This document shows positions 1 through 10,226 of a stretch of 10,844 nucleotides of DNA, in pieces. Within the stretch, counting starts at the first letter, position 1. Each line of letters starts with the position of its first letter. The notes below the pieces were generated by a model. It was given only the letters and a program-made list of their open reading frames with translations. It was not told the origin of the DNA and did no database searches. The stretch is from the NCBI GenBank assembly GCA_002005505.1, contig KV908744.1:48640-59483 (forward strand). The letters are read 5' to 3'. The position numbers and the translations under genes were made by a program. The stretch comes from Botryococcus braunii. Its lineage: Eukaryota > Chlorophyta > Trebouxiophyceae.

Positions 1-45
1 TATGACGGCCGGAAGATATCTAGATTGCCACCCTGTTCGTGTATG

Positions 46-102
46 TATACAAGCATATATATGCTTGTATATATATACACATATATATACATGTATATAT
101 AT
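46..102. repeat. Two adjacent AT-rich perfect palindromes
   Basis: Bases 46-71 form a perfect 26-bp palindrome centred on ATAT, with GC pairs in the arms (ACAAGC/GCTTGT). Bases 81-102 form a second perfect 22-bp palindrome centred on CATG. The two are 9 bp apart in alternating TA/CA sequence. Such DNA can extrude as cruciforms or fold as hairpins in RNA. I see no gene next to it that it would obviously regulate. Confidence 0.9.
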
Positions 103-356
103 ACACAGTAGCCTAAGGTGTTCTAGTCCGTACTATACAAGTAGTCTTTCGAAATAGCACTGCCACGGCATCGGAACACGCTAAATTTGATTTAAGAGCC
201 CTGATAGAGTAACTTTGTTTCAATCACGGAGCAATCAGATCAAGCAGAAGGTATGTGGCGGCTTCATGTTTTCAAGTTAAACGTTTTAACCGGTATTTGA
301 TTAGCTGGTCGACGTCGCTACAAGGGCACTTCCCGGTTATTTGTTGTTTTGAATTA

Positions 357-660
357 GAGTTCTGTTAACACTAAAGTGTTAAAGTACGCTTCGTTTGTGC
401 ATAAAGAGACACTTGTGGCAATTTCCCTAATCCGAAGACCCGTGAGAGCCAACCCATCTGCACACTGTTTGCTTCCTACGCAAACCTCCTCTGGAGTTCT
501 GTTAATATTAAAATTTTTGAATTATATTTCGTTTGTCTAGAGAGTGACAGTAGTACACTACGTTTGTGTAGAAAGGGACACCAGTGGCGACTCGCGAATC
601 CGAAGACCAGTGAGGGCCAACCCATCTGCGCTCTGTTGATTCCTTCGCAAACCTTCTCTG
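357..660. repeat. Imperfect tandem duplication of about 137 bp
   Basis: Copy 1 (357-493) and copy 2 (494-660) both begin GAGTTCTGTTAA. They share CGTTTGT, then GACAC..GTGGC, AATCCGAAGACC, CCAACCCATCTGC and a CGCAAACC..CTCTG end, in the same order. Copy 2 is about 31 bp longer because the segment at 530-560, beginning CGTTTGT, is itself partly repeated from 561. A minus-strand open frame of 76 codons (706-476) lies over this repeat. It has no recognisable features and I do not call it a gene. The repeat also contains a short hairpin, TTAACACT-AA-AGTGTTAA, at 365-382. Confidence 0.85.
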
Positions 661-1530
661 AATCGCTATTTGACTGAGGTAACATCATTTCGTATCGTCT
701 GCGCATATTTTCAGACTTAATGAAGGAGATTTCATTCTTAGGGACTAGACACTTGAAGGGGCTGCGGGCGGAGATGTAGTTTCAGGAATTTCGAAATCGA
801 AATGAAATGTAGTAGTCCTGCTTTATCAACTTAAACTTAGATTGATACTGTAAAATCAACTAAGTATTTTATTGCTAACAATTATAAAGCTAAACAGCAA
901 TACGTGTTATTATCTTTTGTTGACCAGCGATTACTAGACAAATTACAAGACCAGCTGGTCGACCTCAAATCACATATGTATGCATGGCATGTCCGCACCA
1001 GTGTGCACATTAATGTGCAATATTGTTGCTGCAACAGCACGTCTAGTTGCAAGACTTACACGCGCCATATTAACCCATGTGTATGTTTTGTAATGCTGGC
1101 AGATGTATGCCTGCATATGTACGCCTTCTCTTGCTGCATTTCTTTATATAGCATGTATATCCGTTATACAGACAAAATACTGTCTATATAGCAGGCAAAC
1201 GTGTGCCTGTACTATATTAATTAATTAATTAAATGTCGCAGTATCTTGCGATATTTTAATCTCTTAATGTTCCCAATCCCAGGCCTGTTCCACCAATATT
1301 TCACTCTTACTTTGGTTTCTTGCTACTGCTTCAATCTGTTTACGTTGAAAAACACAGTCAAATTACTCTATCTCTAGCGCTGCGCAGGGCCCTAGAGCTG
1401 CGTATGACGGAGGCCTCGAATGTTTGAAGATGAACTAAGTAAGACTCTGATTTGGCATTCGGCCGGTGGTTGTCATTGGCTTTATAAATTGTTTGATACA
1501 ATGTTACTTACAACTCTACAGAGATGGTAA
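661..1530. other. Gene-poor stretch with hairpins
   Basis: I see no recognisable gene here. A plus-strand frame is open from 841 to 1191 (117 codons after a TAG at 838). Its first part (residues such as VDQRLLDKLQDQLVDLK, 910-969) looks protein-like, but the second part is rich in Cys, Tyr and His from CA/TG-rich DNA. There is no good start, and the region 780-900 is AT-rich. A perfect 16-bp palindrome, TGCACATTAATGTGCA, lies at 1004-1019. An ATTA/TTAA run lies at 1216-1232. An 8-bp GAGGCCTC palindrome lies near 1411. Confidence 0.5.
1186..1217. repeat. Imperfect hairpin with 12-bp arms
   Basis: The sequence ATATAG-CAGGCA pairs with TGCCTG-TA-CTATAT across a six-base loop (AACGTG), with a two-base bulge on the right arm. 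It sits just before a run of TTAA repeats. A terminal hairpin of a small non-autonomous element is possible, but no flanking target-site duplication is evident. Confidence 0.6.
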
Positions 1531-1743
1531 CACTTCTTGCCGAAAATCACAATCAGGTTTGCTGAACAGGTACAACGCCGATCGGTAGAAGAAGGTAGAA
1601 GAAGCTTAAGCTTTACACCAAACCCCATTAAGACGTTTGACGATTCCTCGGCTGTTTTGAGTTTTCAAACGAGTGTCGACAGGCCTGACGTCAAAGAAGA
1701 TTCCAAACAGCCTGCTGCGTGGTCGATATGGCTGGCTCCCTAG
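1531..1743 (+). other. Possible 5' coding exon upstream of the 275-residue ORF
   Basis: The frame is open from just after a TAA at 1528-1530 to a TAG at 1741-1743. It encodes ordinary-looking sequence beginning LPKITIRFAEQVQRRSVEEG, with no ATG inside. A donor-like G|GTAGAA lies at 1594/1595 in phase 1. A strong acceptor, TTTGCAG, ends at 1866, also in phase 1 relative to the downstream frame. Splicing there would give ..RRSVEE-A-PAKAVDN.. in frame. This is inference from splice-site look and phase only. An ATG at 1524 is in another frame. Confidence 0.25.
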
Positions 1744-2555
1744 AGACACAAGAAATGTCGGATGCTGCAGAGTGCCAATCTGCCAAGTTCACATCACATG
1801 TGTTACATGCGTTATATGTACACATATTATATTTTGTGTGCGTTCTTCCCTTTAAAATCTTTGCAGCTCCTGCAAAAGCTGTGGACAATTCATTGTTTGC
1901 AGGGTCTAGAGTCCTTTCCACCATTCCAGACCTTTTATTCATGATAAATATGCATGGACTGATCAAGGGATGCCTAGTTATTAAAGGCTGGGCACATGAC
2001 GCCCTTGTATACGGTTCTCCACGAGAAGTTGCCCCTCCTGGGTTAAACCTCAAATCCAAGGTGCCAAAAGCAGAATCTGGCAAAAATGGTGAAAGGAATT
2101 GGGTCAAAATCATAAATGAGTTTTCTGAAGACCCAAAGTCAATCTGGCAGTATGCTAGAACTGGCATAGCATCGGACTTAATCCTATTCCTCAAGCACCC
2201 GGAGAATTTGCATCGTAATGCAAAAATGACCATGGGTAATGTTATAGAAATGCTGACTGTGCTTGTCAAAATCCACAACGAGGTAGTCCACCAAAATCGA
2301 TTATTCGGACATCCGGATTTTGGAGATACAGATAAAGTAGATGTTTTTTTGGAAAACATCAACACCTTTGCCAATTCGTTAATTGAGGACCACATATCAC
2401 CGAGAGCACAAATCGTGGTGTACAGAGATAGCACCCAACATTTCATTCTGGCCCAACCATTACCACTACTGAAAGGCAAAGTTCTAGACCTCCTCAAAGA
2501 GGTAGAAGACTTAGAGGCGCTCGCAGCGCAGGCTAGCCAAGGCGCCAGGACTTGA
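1728..2555 (+). CDS. Unrecognised protein, 275 residues, helical and charged
   Basis: One uninterrupted frame runs from ATG 1728 to TGA 2553. The ATG has a purine at -3 and G at +4, a good eukaryotic context; a GTG at 1719 is in frame but less likely. Residues 1-24 are polar and acidic (MAGSLETQEMSDAAE..). Residues about 25-47 are hydrophobic (VLHALYVHILYFVCVLPFKIFAA), which could be a membrane anchor. That stretch could equally be a retained intron ending at the TTTGCAG acceptor at 1866. The rest is a mixed helical protein with W, H and many charged residues and no familiar motif. The C-terminus (about 245-270, LLKGKVLDLLKEVEDLEALA) has leucine spacing of a short coiled coil. No domain is recognised. 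It could be a lineage-specific gene or a structural ORF from a mobile element. The opposite strand is also open over most of this length but looks like a shadow. Confidence 0.55.
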   Translation: MAGSLETQEMSDAAECQSAKFTSHVLHALYVHILYFVCVLPFKIFAAPAKAVDNSLFAGSRVLSTIPDLLFMINMHGLIKGCLVIKGWAHDALVYGSPREVAPPGLNLKSKVPKAESGKNGERNWVKIINEFSEDPKSIWQYARTGIASDLILFLKHPENLHRNAKMTMGNVIEMLTVLVKIHNEVVHQNRLFGHPDFGDTDKVDVFLENINTFANSLIEDHISPRAQIVVYRDSTQHFILAQPLPLLKGKVLDLLKEVEDLEALAAQASQGART

Positions 2556-2564
2556 GATCTAGAT

Positions 2565-2584
2565 GGAACTTAGATCTAAGTTCC
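2565..2584. repeat. Perfect 20-bp palindrome after the ORF stop
   Basis: GGAACTTAGA|TCTAAGTTCC is a perfect palindrome beginning 9 bases after the TGA of the 275-residue ORF. In RNA it would form a 10-bp stem with little or no loop. It could lie in the 3' UTR, but a role as a processing signal is speculation. Confidence 0.9.
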
Positions 2585-2658
2585 CACCTGAGCTGTCTGA
2601 TTCACCTGGGTTGCAACTGGGTACTTCACGCGAGATTACCAAGCACAATACCTAATTT

Positions 2659-2718
2659 CGCAGGTACCTAGATCTCCCCTTGCAAGATCGCAGGTGTCTA
2701 GATCTCCCCAATTGGCGC
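2659..2718. repeat. Two tandem 30-bp repeats
   Basis: CGCAGGT-(AC/GT)-CTAGATCTCCCC occurs at 2659 and again at 2689, exactly 30 bp apart, differing at two bases in the shared 21-bp part. A related GAGATCTAGAT lies at 2554, so this motif has local history. No coding role is seen. Confidence 0.8.
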
Positions 2719-3085
2719 GAAATTCGGGGCGTGACAACTTCAAGCCCTTGAAGGCCGGCGATGCTGCTTTGGTCTAGAAGAACAGGGTTCCTGCTATTTT
2801 GAAAAATATGTTAACTGACACATCCTGACAATGGGTTACCGTTTTCTGAAGAGTGTTTTTAATTCATTTAGAGCTAGAGCTGCTTGTACATAGCCTCGAA
2901 ACACTCTGTAGTGTCTACAGCGCTGCTAGCAAAAATCTGCAAATTAGGAGATAGAGGAGACTGTGACACGTCGTTTATGGTATATGAAATAGCTCATTAT
3001 TTAAGAGGGATGATGCCTCTCACAGTATCACTAAAAGTCTTTACATGACATCGAACGCCCGTTCATGCATGGGCTCGGGCCCAGA

Positions 3086-3138
3086 GAACGGGGTTCAATT
3101 GAACCCCGTTCCTTGCAATATACCTTACCGGGTAAGGT
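3086..3138. repeat. Perfect 26-bp palindrome followed by a 7-bp-arm hairpin
   Basis: Bases 3086-3111 (GAACGGGGTTCAA|TTGAACCCCGTTC) are perfectly self-complementary, with 13-bp arms and mixed composition. Eleven bases later, A-CCTTACC-G-GGTAAGG-T (3122-3138) forms a second, one-base-loop inverted repeat. Two independent mixed-composition palindromes this close are unlikely by chance. Confidence 0.92.
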
Positions 3139-3346
3139 TCGAGAAAAGGGTCTTAGCCATTAAAAATTGTCTTGATGGAATGTACAAGCGCTACAAACTT
3201 TGGAGCCGATGTACGTGCACGTGTCCACGTGGCATATATAGCTGTATTTTCGGTTATTGACCAGTTATCTAGTACTTGGAGGCCAGGATTCCGTAAGCTT
3301 ACTGAGGGTGAAGAGTGTTTGTTTTAAATAACGTCAACGCCACGAT

Positions 3347-3353
3347 CGCGCGC

Positions 3354-3397
<44 letters not shown>

Positions 3398-3424
3398 GTG
3401 TGCGTGTGTGTGTGTGTGCGTGTT
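3347..3424. repeat. (CG)5 then (TG)n microsatellite
   Basis: A short run of CG repeats passes into about 20 TG repeats to 3395. It is then interrupted by TAAG and continues as TG with CG variants to about 3424. Alternating purine-pyrimidine DNA of this kind can adopt Z-form. Open frames made of Val/Cys or His/Thr over it are repeat artefacts. Confidence 0.95.
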
Positions 3425-3443
3425 TGTTGTTTCTGAGGAAGAA

Positions 3444-3806
<363 letters not shown>

Positions 3807-4022
3807 AAGTAACTGTTCACCACCAAGTAACTGTGTCACTGTTCTGGAGTGCACCATGGTCAGCACTATATATATCTCCGGACCGTCCTAAAGTAGGCCT
3901 TATTAGGCCTAATTATGATAAAGCCCATAATAAGGTCGTTACTGCAAGTACTTGTCTACTGTTCTTACGAATAGAGAGATCTAGAAGGAAGGAAGGAAGG
4001 GAATATACCACAAAGAGAATAT

Positions 4023-4079
4023 GCTTAATTCACAAGTGATTATTTCCTCCGGCTAAATTCACAAGTGATTATTTCCCTG
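4023..4079. repeat. Two tandem 29-bp repeats
   Basis: The 21-base segment AATTCACAAG..TTATTTCC occurs at 4027 and 4056, exactly 29 bp apart, within GCT(T/A)-starting units. It lies about 450 bp upstream of the HINT start codon. Confidence 0.9.
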
Positions 4080-4164
4080 GGGGAGGGGAGCAGTACACTA
4101 TACCCTAAGTCAAGTACACATCGCAACATGGAGAACCTTTGGGGGGGCCAAGCTTGAGGTCTTG

Positions 4165-4208
4165 CGAGGGTATCCTCGTTGGGTACCCAAATCATGTGGT
4201 CCACATGA
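4165..4208. repeat. Cluster of three short palindromes
   Basis: CGAGG-GTAT-CCTCG (about 4165-4178) is followed by the 12-bp palindrome TTGGGTACCCAA (4179-4190) and then TCATGTGG-T-CCACATGA (4192-4208, 8-bp arms). They lie 310-360 bp upstream of the HINT ATG, in what may be its promoter or 5' UTR. Confidence 0.8.
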
Positions 4209-4352
4209 CACCCATGTCCCGGGGTGCCCTGGCGACCATCGTTGGCACTAGTCGCTGCTTTAGACCCACTAACGTCATCAGTTTATTATCTGAGTGTTCC
4301 TTGAAGTAATTTGACTCCCTGATCCAGTTCTGTGCTTGCCTGCGCTTGCCGA

Positions 4353-4520
4353 ATGCTCGTAAGACCTGGTGGGTCGGTACTTCATTTTCGTATTAGCCAC
4401 CCTCATCCCGCATACATTACAACTCACGCTAGTCCTGTACAATCAGTGACCGTCCGTTCTTCGTCTTGCTTACTGGTCCAGAACAGGCGTTGCAGTCGCC
4501 GTGACAGCCCTAGTCGGTTC
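4353..4520 (+). other. In-frame N-terminal extension of HINT, possible targeting peptide
   Basis: From ATG 4353 the frame runs without a stop into the HINT ATG at 4521. The upstream in-frame stop is TGA at 4320-4322. The 56 residues (MLVRPGGSVLHFRISHPHPA..) are rich in Arg, Ser, His and Val and have no acidic residue until a single Asp near the end (CSRRDSPSRF). That composition is typical of mitochondrial or plastid presequences. It may instead be 5' UTR that happens to be open. Neither ATG has a strong context. Confidence 0.35.
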
Positions 4521-6387
<1,867 letters not shown>

Positions 6388-6395
6388 GTGCATGC

Positions 6396-6442
6396 GTGAA
6401 TGAATGAATGAATGAAGGAATGAATGGATGGATGGATGGATG
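6396..6442. repeat. (TGAA)n then (TGGA)n just after the HINT stop
   Basis: Starting about 9 bases after the TGA, TGAA units (6397-6424) pass into TGGA units (6425-6441). They lie in the presumed 3' UTR and are the reverse complement of the CATT/CATC repeats upstream of exon 4. I see no AATAAA shortly downstream. Confidence 0.9.
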
Positions 6443-6549
6443 AATTAGAATTTGAAGACAGTCATTCCCAGGTAGGCATTCAAACATCAGTCATTCAAAC
6501 ACCCGGGGATATGGCAGGGAGAGGGGGGGGGGAGCTGATGTTAAGAATG

Positions 6550-7140
6550 TTAACAGCAGTGGATGTAGCAGAGGGGGGGGGGGGTTTTGATTTTTTAGAC
6601 ACCAACACCAGTGAGTGTAGCCCGGGGACATGACTTTGAAGACAGTAATGCCAGTGGACGATGGAAGGGAAATGATTCTGTAGAAAGTTACAGCAGTGGA
6701 TGTGGCAGGGGCATTACCTTTGACGGTGGTAACCCCTTGTGGAAGTAGCAAGGGGAGACAATTTTGTAGAGAATTTCAGCAGTGGATGTGGCAGGGGCAA
6801 TGCCTTGGACAACAGCAACCCCTGTGGTTGTAGCGAGGGGAGATGACTTTGTAGAAACTTAAACAAGCGGATGTAGCAGGGGGAAGTGATTTTTTAGACA
6901 GCAACACCAGAGAATGTGGTTGAGAATATGACTCTGAAGGTAGCCCGAGTGATGTACCAAGGGGGATGACGTCGTAGAGAGTTGCACCAGTGGATGTGGT
7001 ACGGAAAGTGCTTATGGAAGACACGTGACACCAGTGGGTACAGCAGGGGGCAAAGAATTTAAAAGACCCAGAAGGGGGGATGATGCGGCCGGAGCAGTGA
7101 ACTTGAGGACAGAAAGGCCAGTGGATGCGTAACATGAGGA
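6550..7140. repeat. Degenerate minisatellite, period about 43 bp
   Basis: A core like CAGTGGATGTGGCAGGGG recurs at about 6557, 6609, 6652, 6694, 6737, 6780, 6822, 6865, 6908, 6948, 6988 and 7032, with a final copy at 7119. Spacing is mostly 42-43 bp. Between cores a TTTGTAGAAA-GTT-CA or TTTTAGACA-CAACAC segment recurs. Identity between units is patchy, so the array is old. The period is not a multiple of three and stops occur, so it is unlikely to encode a repeat protein. Homopolymer G tracts interrupt it at 6523-6532 and 6573-6584. Frames on the minus strand here are shadows. Confidence 0.85.
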
Positions 7141-7498
7141 ATTGAATATGGCATCCGCGGCGGGGGGACTCCGCAGATGACAGCGAATCTTCGGCTTTGA
7201 ATAGCTCCAGCTTTGAGGAGCTTCAGCTTTGGATTCTTCCGGGAGGCAGGGAGGGAGAGAGTCTGCCTTGCACGAGTGTGTGGCACAAGATTGTTTAGTA
7301 TCTACTAGATATCTAGACTACTAGATAATGATTGAAGTATGAAGTACATCGCTGGCTTAGGAGTCTGTGTAGTGTGTGTGTGTTACTCCTGCAGTATAGT
7401 GTTAGGGAAAGCCCTGTGCATGGTTCGTTAATCACAGTCTTTGCAGGGATAGTTTTCAATTTATTCTTCCGGTAAGGGGCTAATTGAACTTCTTTTAC

Positions 7499-7499
<1 letters not shown>
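7141..7499. other. Non-coding stretch, small repeats only
   Basis: No gene seen. CAGCTTTG(A/G) recurs within about 7206-7232, and CTACTAGATA occurs twice near 7302 and 7317 around a CTAGATATCTAG palindrome. The rest is unremarkable. Confidence 0.5.

Positions 7500-7592
<93 letters not shown>
7500..7592. repeat. Perfect uninterrupted (TG)46 microsatellite
   Basis: About 93 bp of TG with no interruption, unlike the older, broken arrays elsewhere in the window. Lack of interruptions suggests recent expansion and probable length polymorphism. A 12-bp palindrome, ACCCAATTGGGT, follows at 7606-7617, and CCCC-G12 at 7626-7641. Confidence 0.97.
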
Positions 7593-7596
<4 letters not shown>

Positions 7597-7641
7597 CTGC
7601 GGCTTACCCAATTGGGTTGCCAAAGCCCCGGGGGGGGGGGG

Positions 7642-8308
7642 TGATTACTTCGGCGGGTGAACGGAGCCCATACGGGGATGGCTTTGAGGATGATGGAAAG
7701 CTGAAGGGCAGTTGAAAAGGAGCAGAGGGAAGCTACCTTGAATTTCAGGGAGCCTGTTGTGGCTCGGGGCATCAGTTGAGAAGGGCAGTCTCTCGCATTC
7801 CAAGTGTTGCAATATTGCTGCAATATTTAATGCCATGATCAAATACGACCATTGCGCCTGTAGAAAGCTTGCAGCTACTGAAGGGGTATGTTTGCAAACG
7901 CGGAAAGCCCACATTATTCAGCAAGGTTTGTGTGCGAGCGTGCAAGAAGATGACATATCTAACTTTTATGTGGGTGTAGAACGTAGGTCACAGGTTGTCA
8001 CAGTAACCAATGTTACTGGGTCCGTCGAATAACCTTGTGATGGGTTTGAACATCGAGTCGCAGAGTAGAAGCCGTGGTGGGTTTCTGCATGCGTGCTCGA
8101 GCATTTCTCTTATGCTATCTGAAACGGGTGGCTGCACCTGTGGACTCGTATGCATGTAAAAGCGTCCACTAGTCTGGATTCAAGTTTTTGAGGCCTAGCG
8201 GGCGACAACTGGTGGGCCCTCACTCGGGCGACATTATCCTCCGATGAAATTCTGGAAAACCAGATGGTCTGTGGCCATCTGATACTTCTCTTTTGTGGCC
8301 TGGTATGA
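7642..8308. other. No confident gene; fragments of open frame
   Basis: A plus frame is open to 8032 (91 codons from GTG 7757, stop TAA 8030). It has protein-like composition in its middle (e.g. KLAATEGVCLQTRKAHIIQQ) but no motif I know. The same frame continues past four stops to the gag-like segment at 8309, which would fit a decayed long ORF but is not proof. Hairpins: CAGTAAC-CAAT-GTTACTG (8001-8018) and CAGATGG/CCATCTG (about 8261-8281). Confidence 0.35.
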
Positions 8309-8363
8309 GACATCAGGAGTCTTCATAAACTTAGAGCAGGAGATGCTGGCAAGTCCAAGCTTA

Positions 8364-8377
8364 GAGGTTTAAACCTC
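8364..8377. repeat. Perfect 14-bp palindrome
   Basis: GAGGTTT|AAACCTC, perfect, inside the gag-like frame. Confidence 0.85.
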
Positions 8378-8529
8378 ATTTTGTTTTCCCTCATGATGGC
8401 TTCTCACCACATGGGTATATACCAATATATTCCATCGCTGGCACAGACCCTTGAGGACTCAGCATATACCACCTTTGAAGCATTGAACTTTGCAGCGCAG
8501 ATCGAAAGAGAACTTAGATCGCCTTCTGG

Positions 8530-8553
8530 ACTGGGGACTCCCCAGTGGGGAGT
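8530..8553. repeat. Overlapping alternative hairpins
   Basis: ACTGGGG-ACT-CCCCAGT (8530-8546) and ACTCCCC-AGT-GGGGAGT (8537-8553) share their middle arm. Only one of the two could form at a time in a single strand. Confidence 0.85.
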
Positions 8554-8590
8554 AGTGCATTCTGGACCAGTGCATGTAGTGCCAAGGCCA

Positions 8591-8618
8591 ACACGCCAGA
8601 CTGATCAGTCGGGCGTGT
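8591..8618. repeat. Near-perfect 28-bp palindrome, one mismatch
   Basis: ACACGCC-A-GACTGA pairs with TCAGTC-G-GGCGTGT. Thirteen of 14 pairs match; the mismatch is A8598 against G8611. The composition is mixed, so this is not a simple-repeat artefact. Confidence 0.9.
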
Positions 8619-8713
8619 CAGGACTCAAGAAATCGGCCCTCTGTCTTTCATGTTCAAGGAATCTACCAGGCACTTGCGACAAACACTCAAAAAACAAAGC
8701 CCCTACATTCTAA

Positions 8714-9665
8714 GCCGTCGCGAGGAGAGTCCAAGGCTATTAGGTCACGACATCGATCATGCCACGCGAGCACAAATAGTTTTTGGCCCCTACCATGCCA
8801 TGGTAGGGATGGCATTATGCACCCGCAAATACAACATACTTCGCGTGCCCCGTGTCACCGGGGTGTGGGGGTATGCATGAGATCCCGTGGGCCCACATTC
8901 AACTGCGCACACACTGACGCAACCCCCATGGTTTCTTGAGTCATGTTTTTAATCAGCAGTCGGCAATTACCTCCTATAAGTACTGCAGCACAAGCTTGCG
9001 AGAAAAATACTTTCATATGTGGCAGCCAGTCGCATACTCCAATACAGGTAAAGCACCATCCCGTAGTTGTCATAAAGCTACGATCAGCAGAGTCATCTAC
9101 CCCGGTCGAAAATCTATTATAATGCGGACCCATGCTGAGTGCAAAGCCTTCTGCCAAAAAACTTCCCCACTTCAGGAAGGAGCAAAGGCAAACTCAGTGT
9201 AGCCTCTGTAGTCACCCATGTGGTACCCCTCAAAGGAATTTCCTCCCAAAACCTCAGGGACCTATGGGTTGGAGAGTAGCACTGGACTGGGGACCGCAAT
9301 GCCTTGGGCACCTGCTGTCATCAGCATCCTCATGGAGGAATATCAAAACAAGGCATGGTTTGAAGTCAAAAGATAGCAACTCTTGCTCACATGTACATGC
9401 ACCCTCTCCTGCAAGTGTACCTTGACCGGAGAGGCGTAGTAATTGCAATTCAACCCCGACAGCTTTCACCCACGGGGCACATGTGCGCACGTCTAAAGCC
9501 AGTCCACTCGCAGGCTCACCCTTCTGCTGATCCCGTCACGGCCCAGGAAGGGGTTCAAAGCACATGGCGAACAGCCAGATAAGTATGGATGGCTTTCATA
9601 ATACGTTCATAATACCAGTGTAAAATTATGGTCATAGCTAGACACGCATCCCCATAAGGCCTACG
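8714..9665. other. No recognisable gene
   Basis: Short frames occur on both strands (for example plus 8936-9202, plus 9132-9425, minus 9157-8855), none with family motifs. The piece QPVAYSNTGKA near 9028 faintly recalls the RNase H edge of a reverse transcriptase polyprotein, but catalytic residues are not visible. TTCATAATACG is followed by TTCATAATACC at about 9594-9616. A 10-bp palindrome, GTGGGCCCAC, lies at 8887-8896. Confidence 0.4.
8788..8808. repeat. Hairpin with 10-bp arms and one-base loop
   Basis: CCCTACCATG-C-CATGGTAGGG, perfect arms. No coding or promoter context is recognised. Confidence 0.92.
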
Positions 9666-9695
9666 GCTGAGCATTGCAATTGCCCAATGCTCAGC
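9666..9695. repeat. Hairpin with 11-bp arms and 8-base loop
   Basis: GCTGAGCATTG-CAATTGCC-CAATGCTCAGC. The arms are perfect and mixed in composition. A plus frame of 78 codons begins inside the loop at 9674. No T-run follows, so nothing suggests a terminator. Confidence 0.92.
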
Positions 9696-10017
9696 TCCTG
9701 ACGTCCCCCATTGACCCCACCAAGCAGCGGTATCAGCAATCTATAGTTTTGACCATGCCTGGGCCGGTTCTGGGGCTTCCCACCTTCTCAACCCAGCAAC
9801 ATAGTCCCGCAAACAGTTGGAAGGAGGACTTCGATTCACTTCATCAATTCATGATGCGGCCCAGTCCTGAAAGCTCACTCATGTGCTATTCACACAAAAA
9901 CGAAGGGTGAGGAGTTCAAGAATATCCTGCAGAAATTTGCGTACGCGGGGCAAGACCTATGAGCCCTTACACCCTTCCACACCGGACCATAATAGACCAA
10001 ACTTTTCTCACCAATTG

Positions 10018-10031
10018 CCCAATGCATTGGG
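10018..10031. repeat. Perfect 14-bp palindrome
   Basis: CCCAATG|CATTGGG, perfect, preceded by CCAATTG. It resembles the CAATTGCC/CCAATGC words of the 9666-9695 hairpin about 350 bp upstream. Confidence 0.85.
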
Positions 10032-10080
10032 AGTGCGGCTTGCAGCCATCTCCACAAAACCCTCTGTTGCCACGTGTGCA

Positions 10081-10140
10081 CACCCTCCCAAGCAACCCAC
10101 TGTTGCCCTTCACCCTCCCAAGCAGCTGCAACCTGCTGAT
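10081..10140. repeat. Two 30-bp tandem repeats
   Basis: CACCCTCCCAAGCA occurs at 10081 and 10111, followed by related AACCC/CTGTTGCC or CAACCTGCTG sequence. A further partial copy (AACCCTCTGTTGCC) lies at about 10058. In the plus frame each unit encodes HPPKQ plus five residues. Confidence 0.75.
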
Positions 10141-10226
10141 CCCATTTATCCACTCAAAAATGATCGGCCCCAACCCCCACAAGCCCTACAATTGGAGAAT
10201 GGAGAGGCCCTAAAGGATCAAGCTGT

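Larger units (their letters stand above)
2556..3346. other. Intergenic stretch, repeats and palindromes, no gene
   Basis: No open frame here looks like protein; the one at 3045-3260 has no family features. Short inverted and direct repeats are dense and listed separately. A CTTCAAG-CC-CTTGAAG hairpin lies at 2738-2753 and CTGTAG-TGT-CTACAG near 2907. The sequence around 3211-3232 repeats the CACGTG/ACGTGCACGT palindromic core. Confidence 0.6.
8309..8713 (+). pseudogene. Possible retrotransposon gag fragment
   Basis: The frame is open from just after a TGA at 8306 to a TAA at 8711. The segment KLRGLNLIL..YIPSLAQTLE..TFEALNFAAQIERELR resembles the C-terminal part of Ty3-type gag domains. In those an LRGLN-like motif is followed by a helix with the pattern T-EEAL-A--IE--L. 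After it comes a Pro/Gly/Ser stretch, then Cys residues (LCLSCSRNLPGTC) that do not make the usual CX2CX4HX4C zinc knuckle. No protease or reverse transcriptase follows in any frame and no LTRs are seen, so if this is a gag it is a broken remnant. The match is from remembered family pattern only, and a chance resemblance is possible. Two strong hairpins (8530-8553, 8591-8618) lie inside. Confidence 0.3.

Noticed and set aside
904..1191. 95-codon plus frame
   Set aside because: The second half is Cys/Tyr/His-rich from TG/CA-rich DNA, there is no good start codon and no motif; kept only as a remark in the gene-poor stretch.
1691..2497. Antisense open frame of 268 codons over the 275-residue ORF
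   Set aside because: Rich in Ser, Trp and Cys, poor in natural-looking charge pattern, weak start; looks like the shadow of the plus-strand frame.
6491..7135. Minus-strand frames of 86 and 119 codons
   Set aside because: They read the minisatellite backwards and repeat the same residue pattern; no independent support.
6550..7140. CRISPR-like repeat array
   Set aside because: The spacing is regular, but the whole unit, including the inter-core part, is related between copies and degenerate. This is a eukaryotic minisatellite with no unique spacers.
8936..9202. Possible RNase H or reverse transcriptase fragment around QPVAYSNTGKA
   Set aside because: Only a faint resemblance over a few residues; no catalytic Asp pattern and no neighbouring polyprotein domains.
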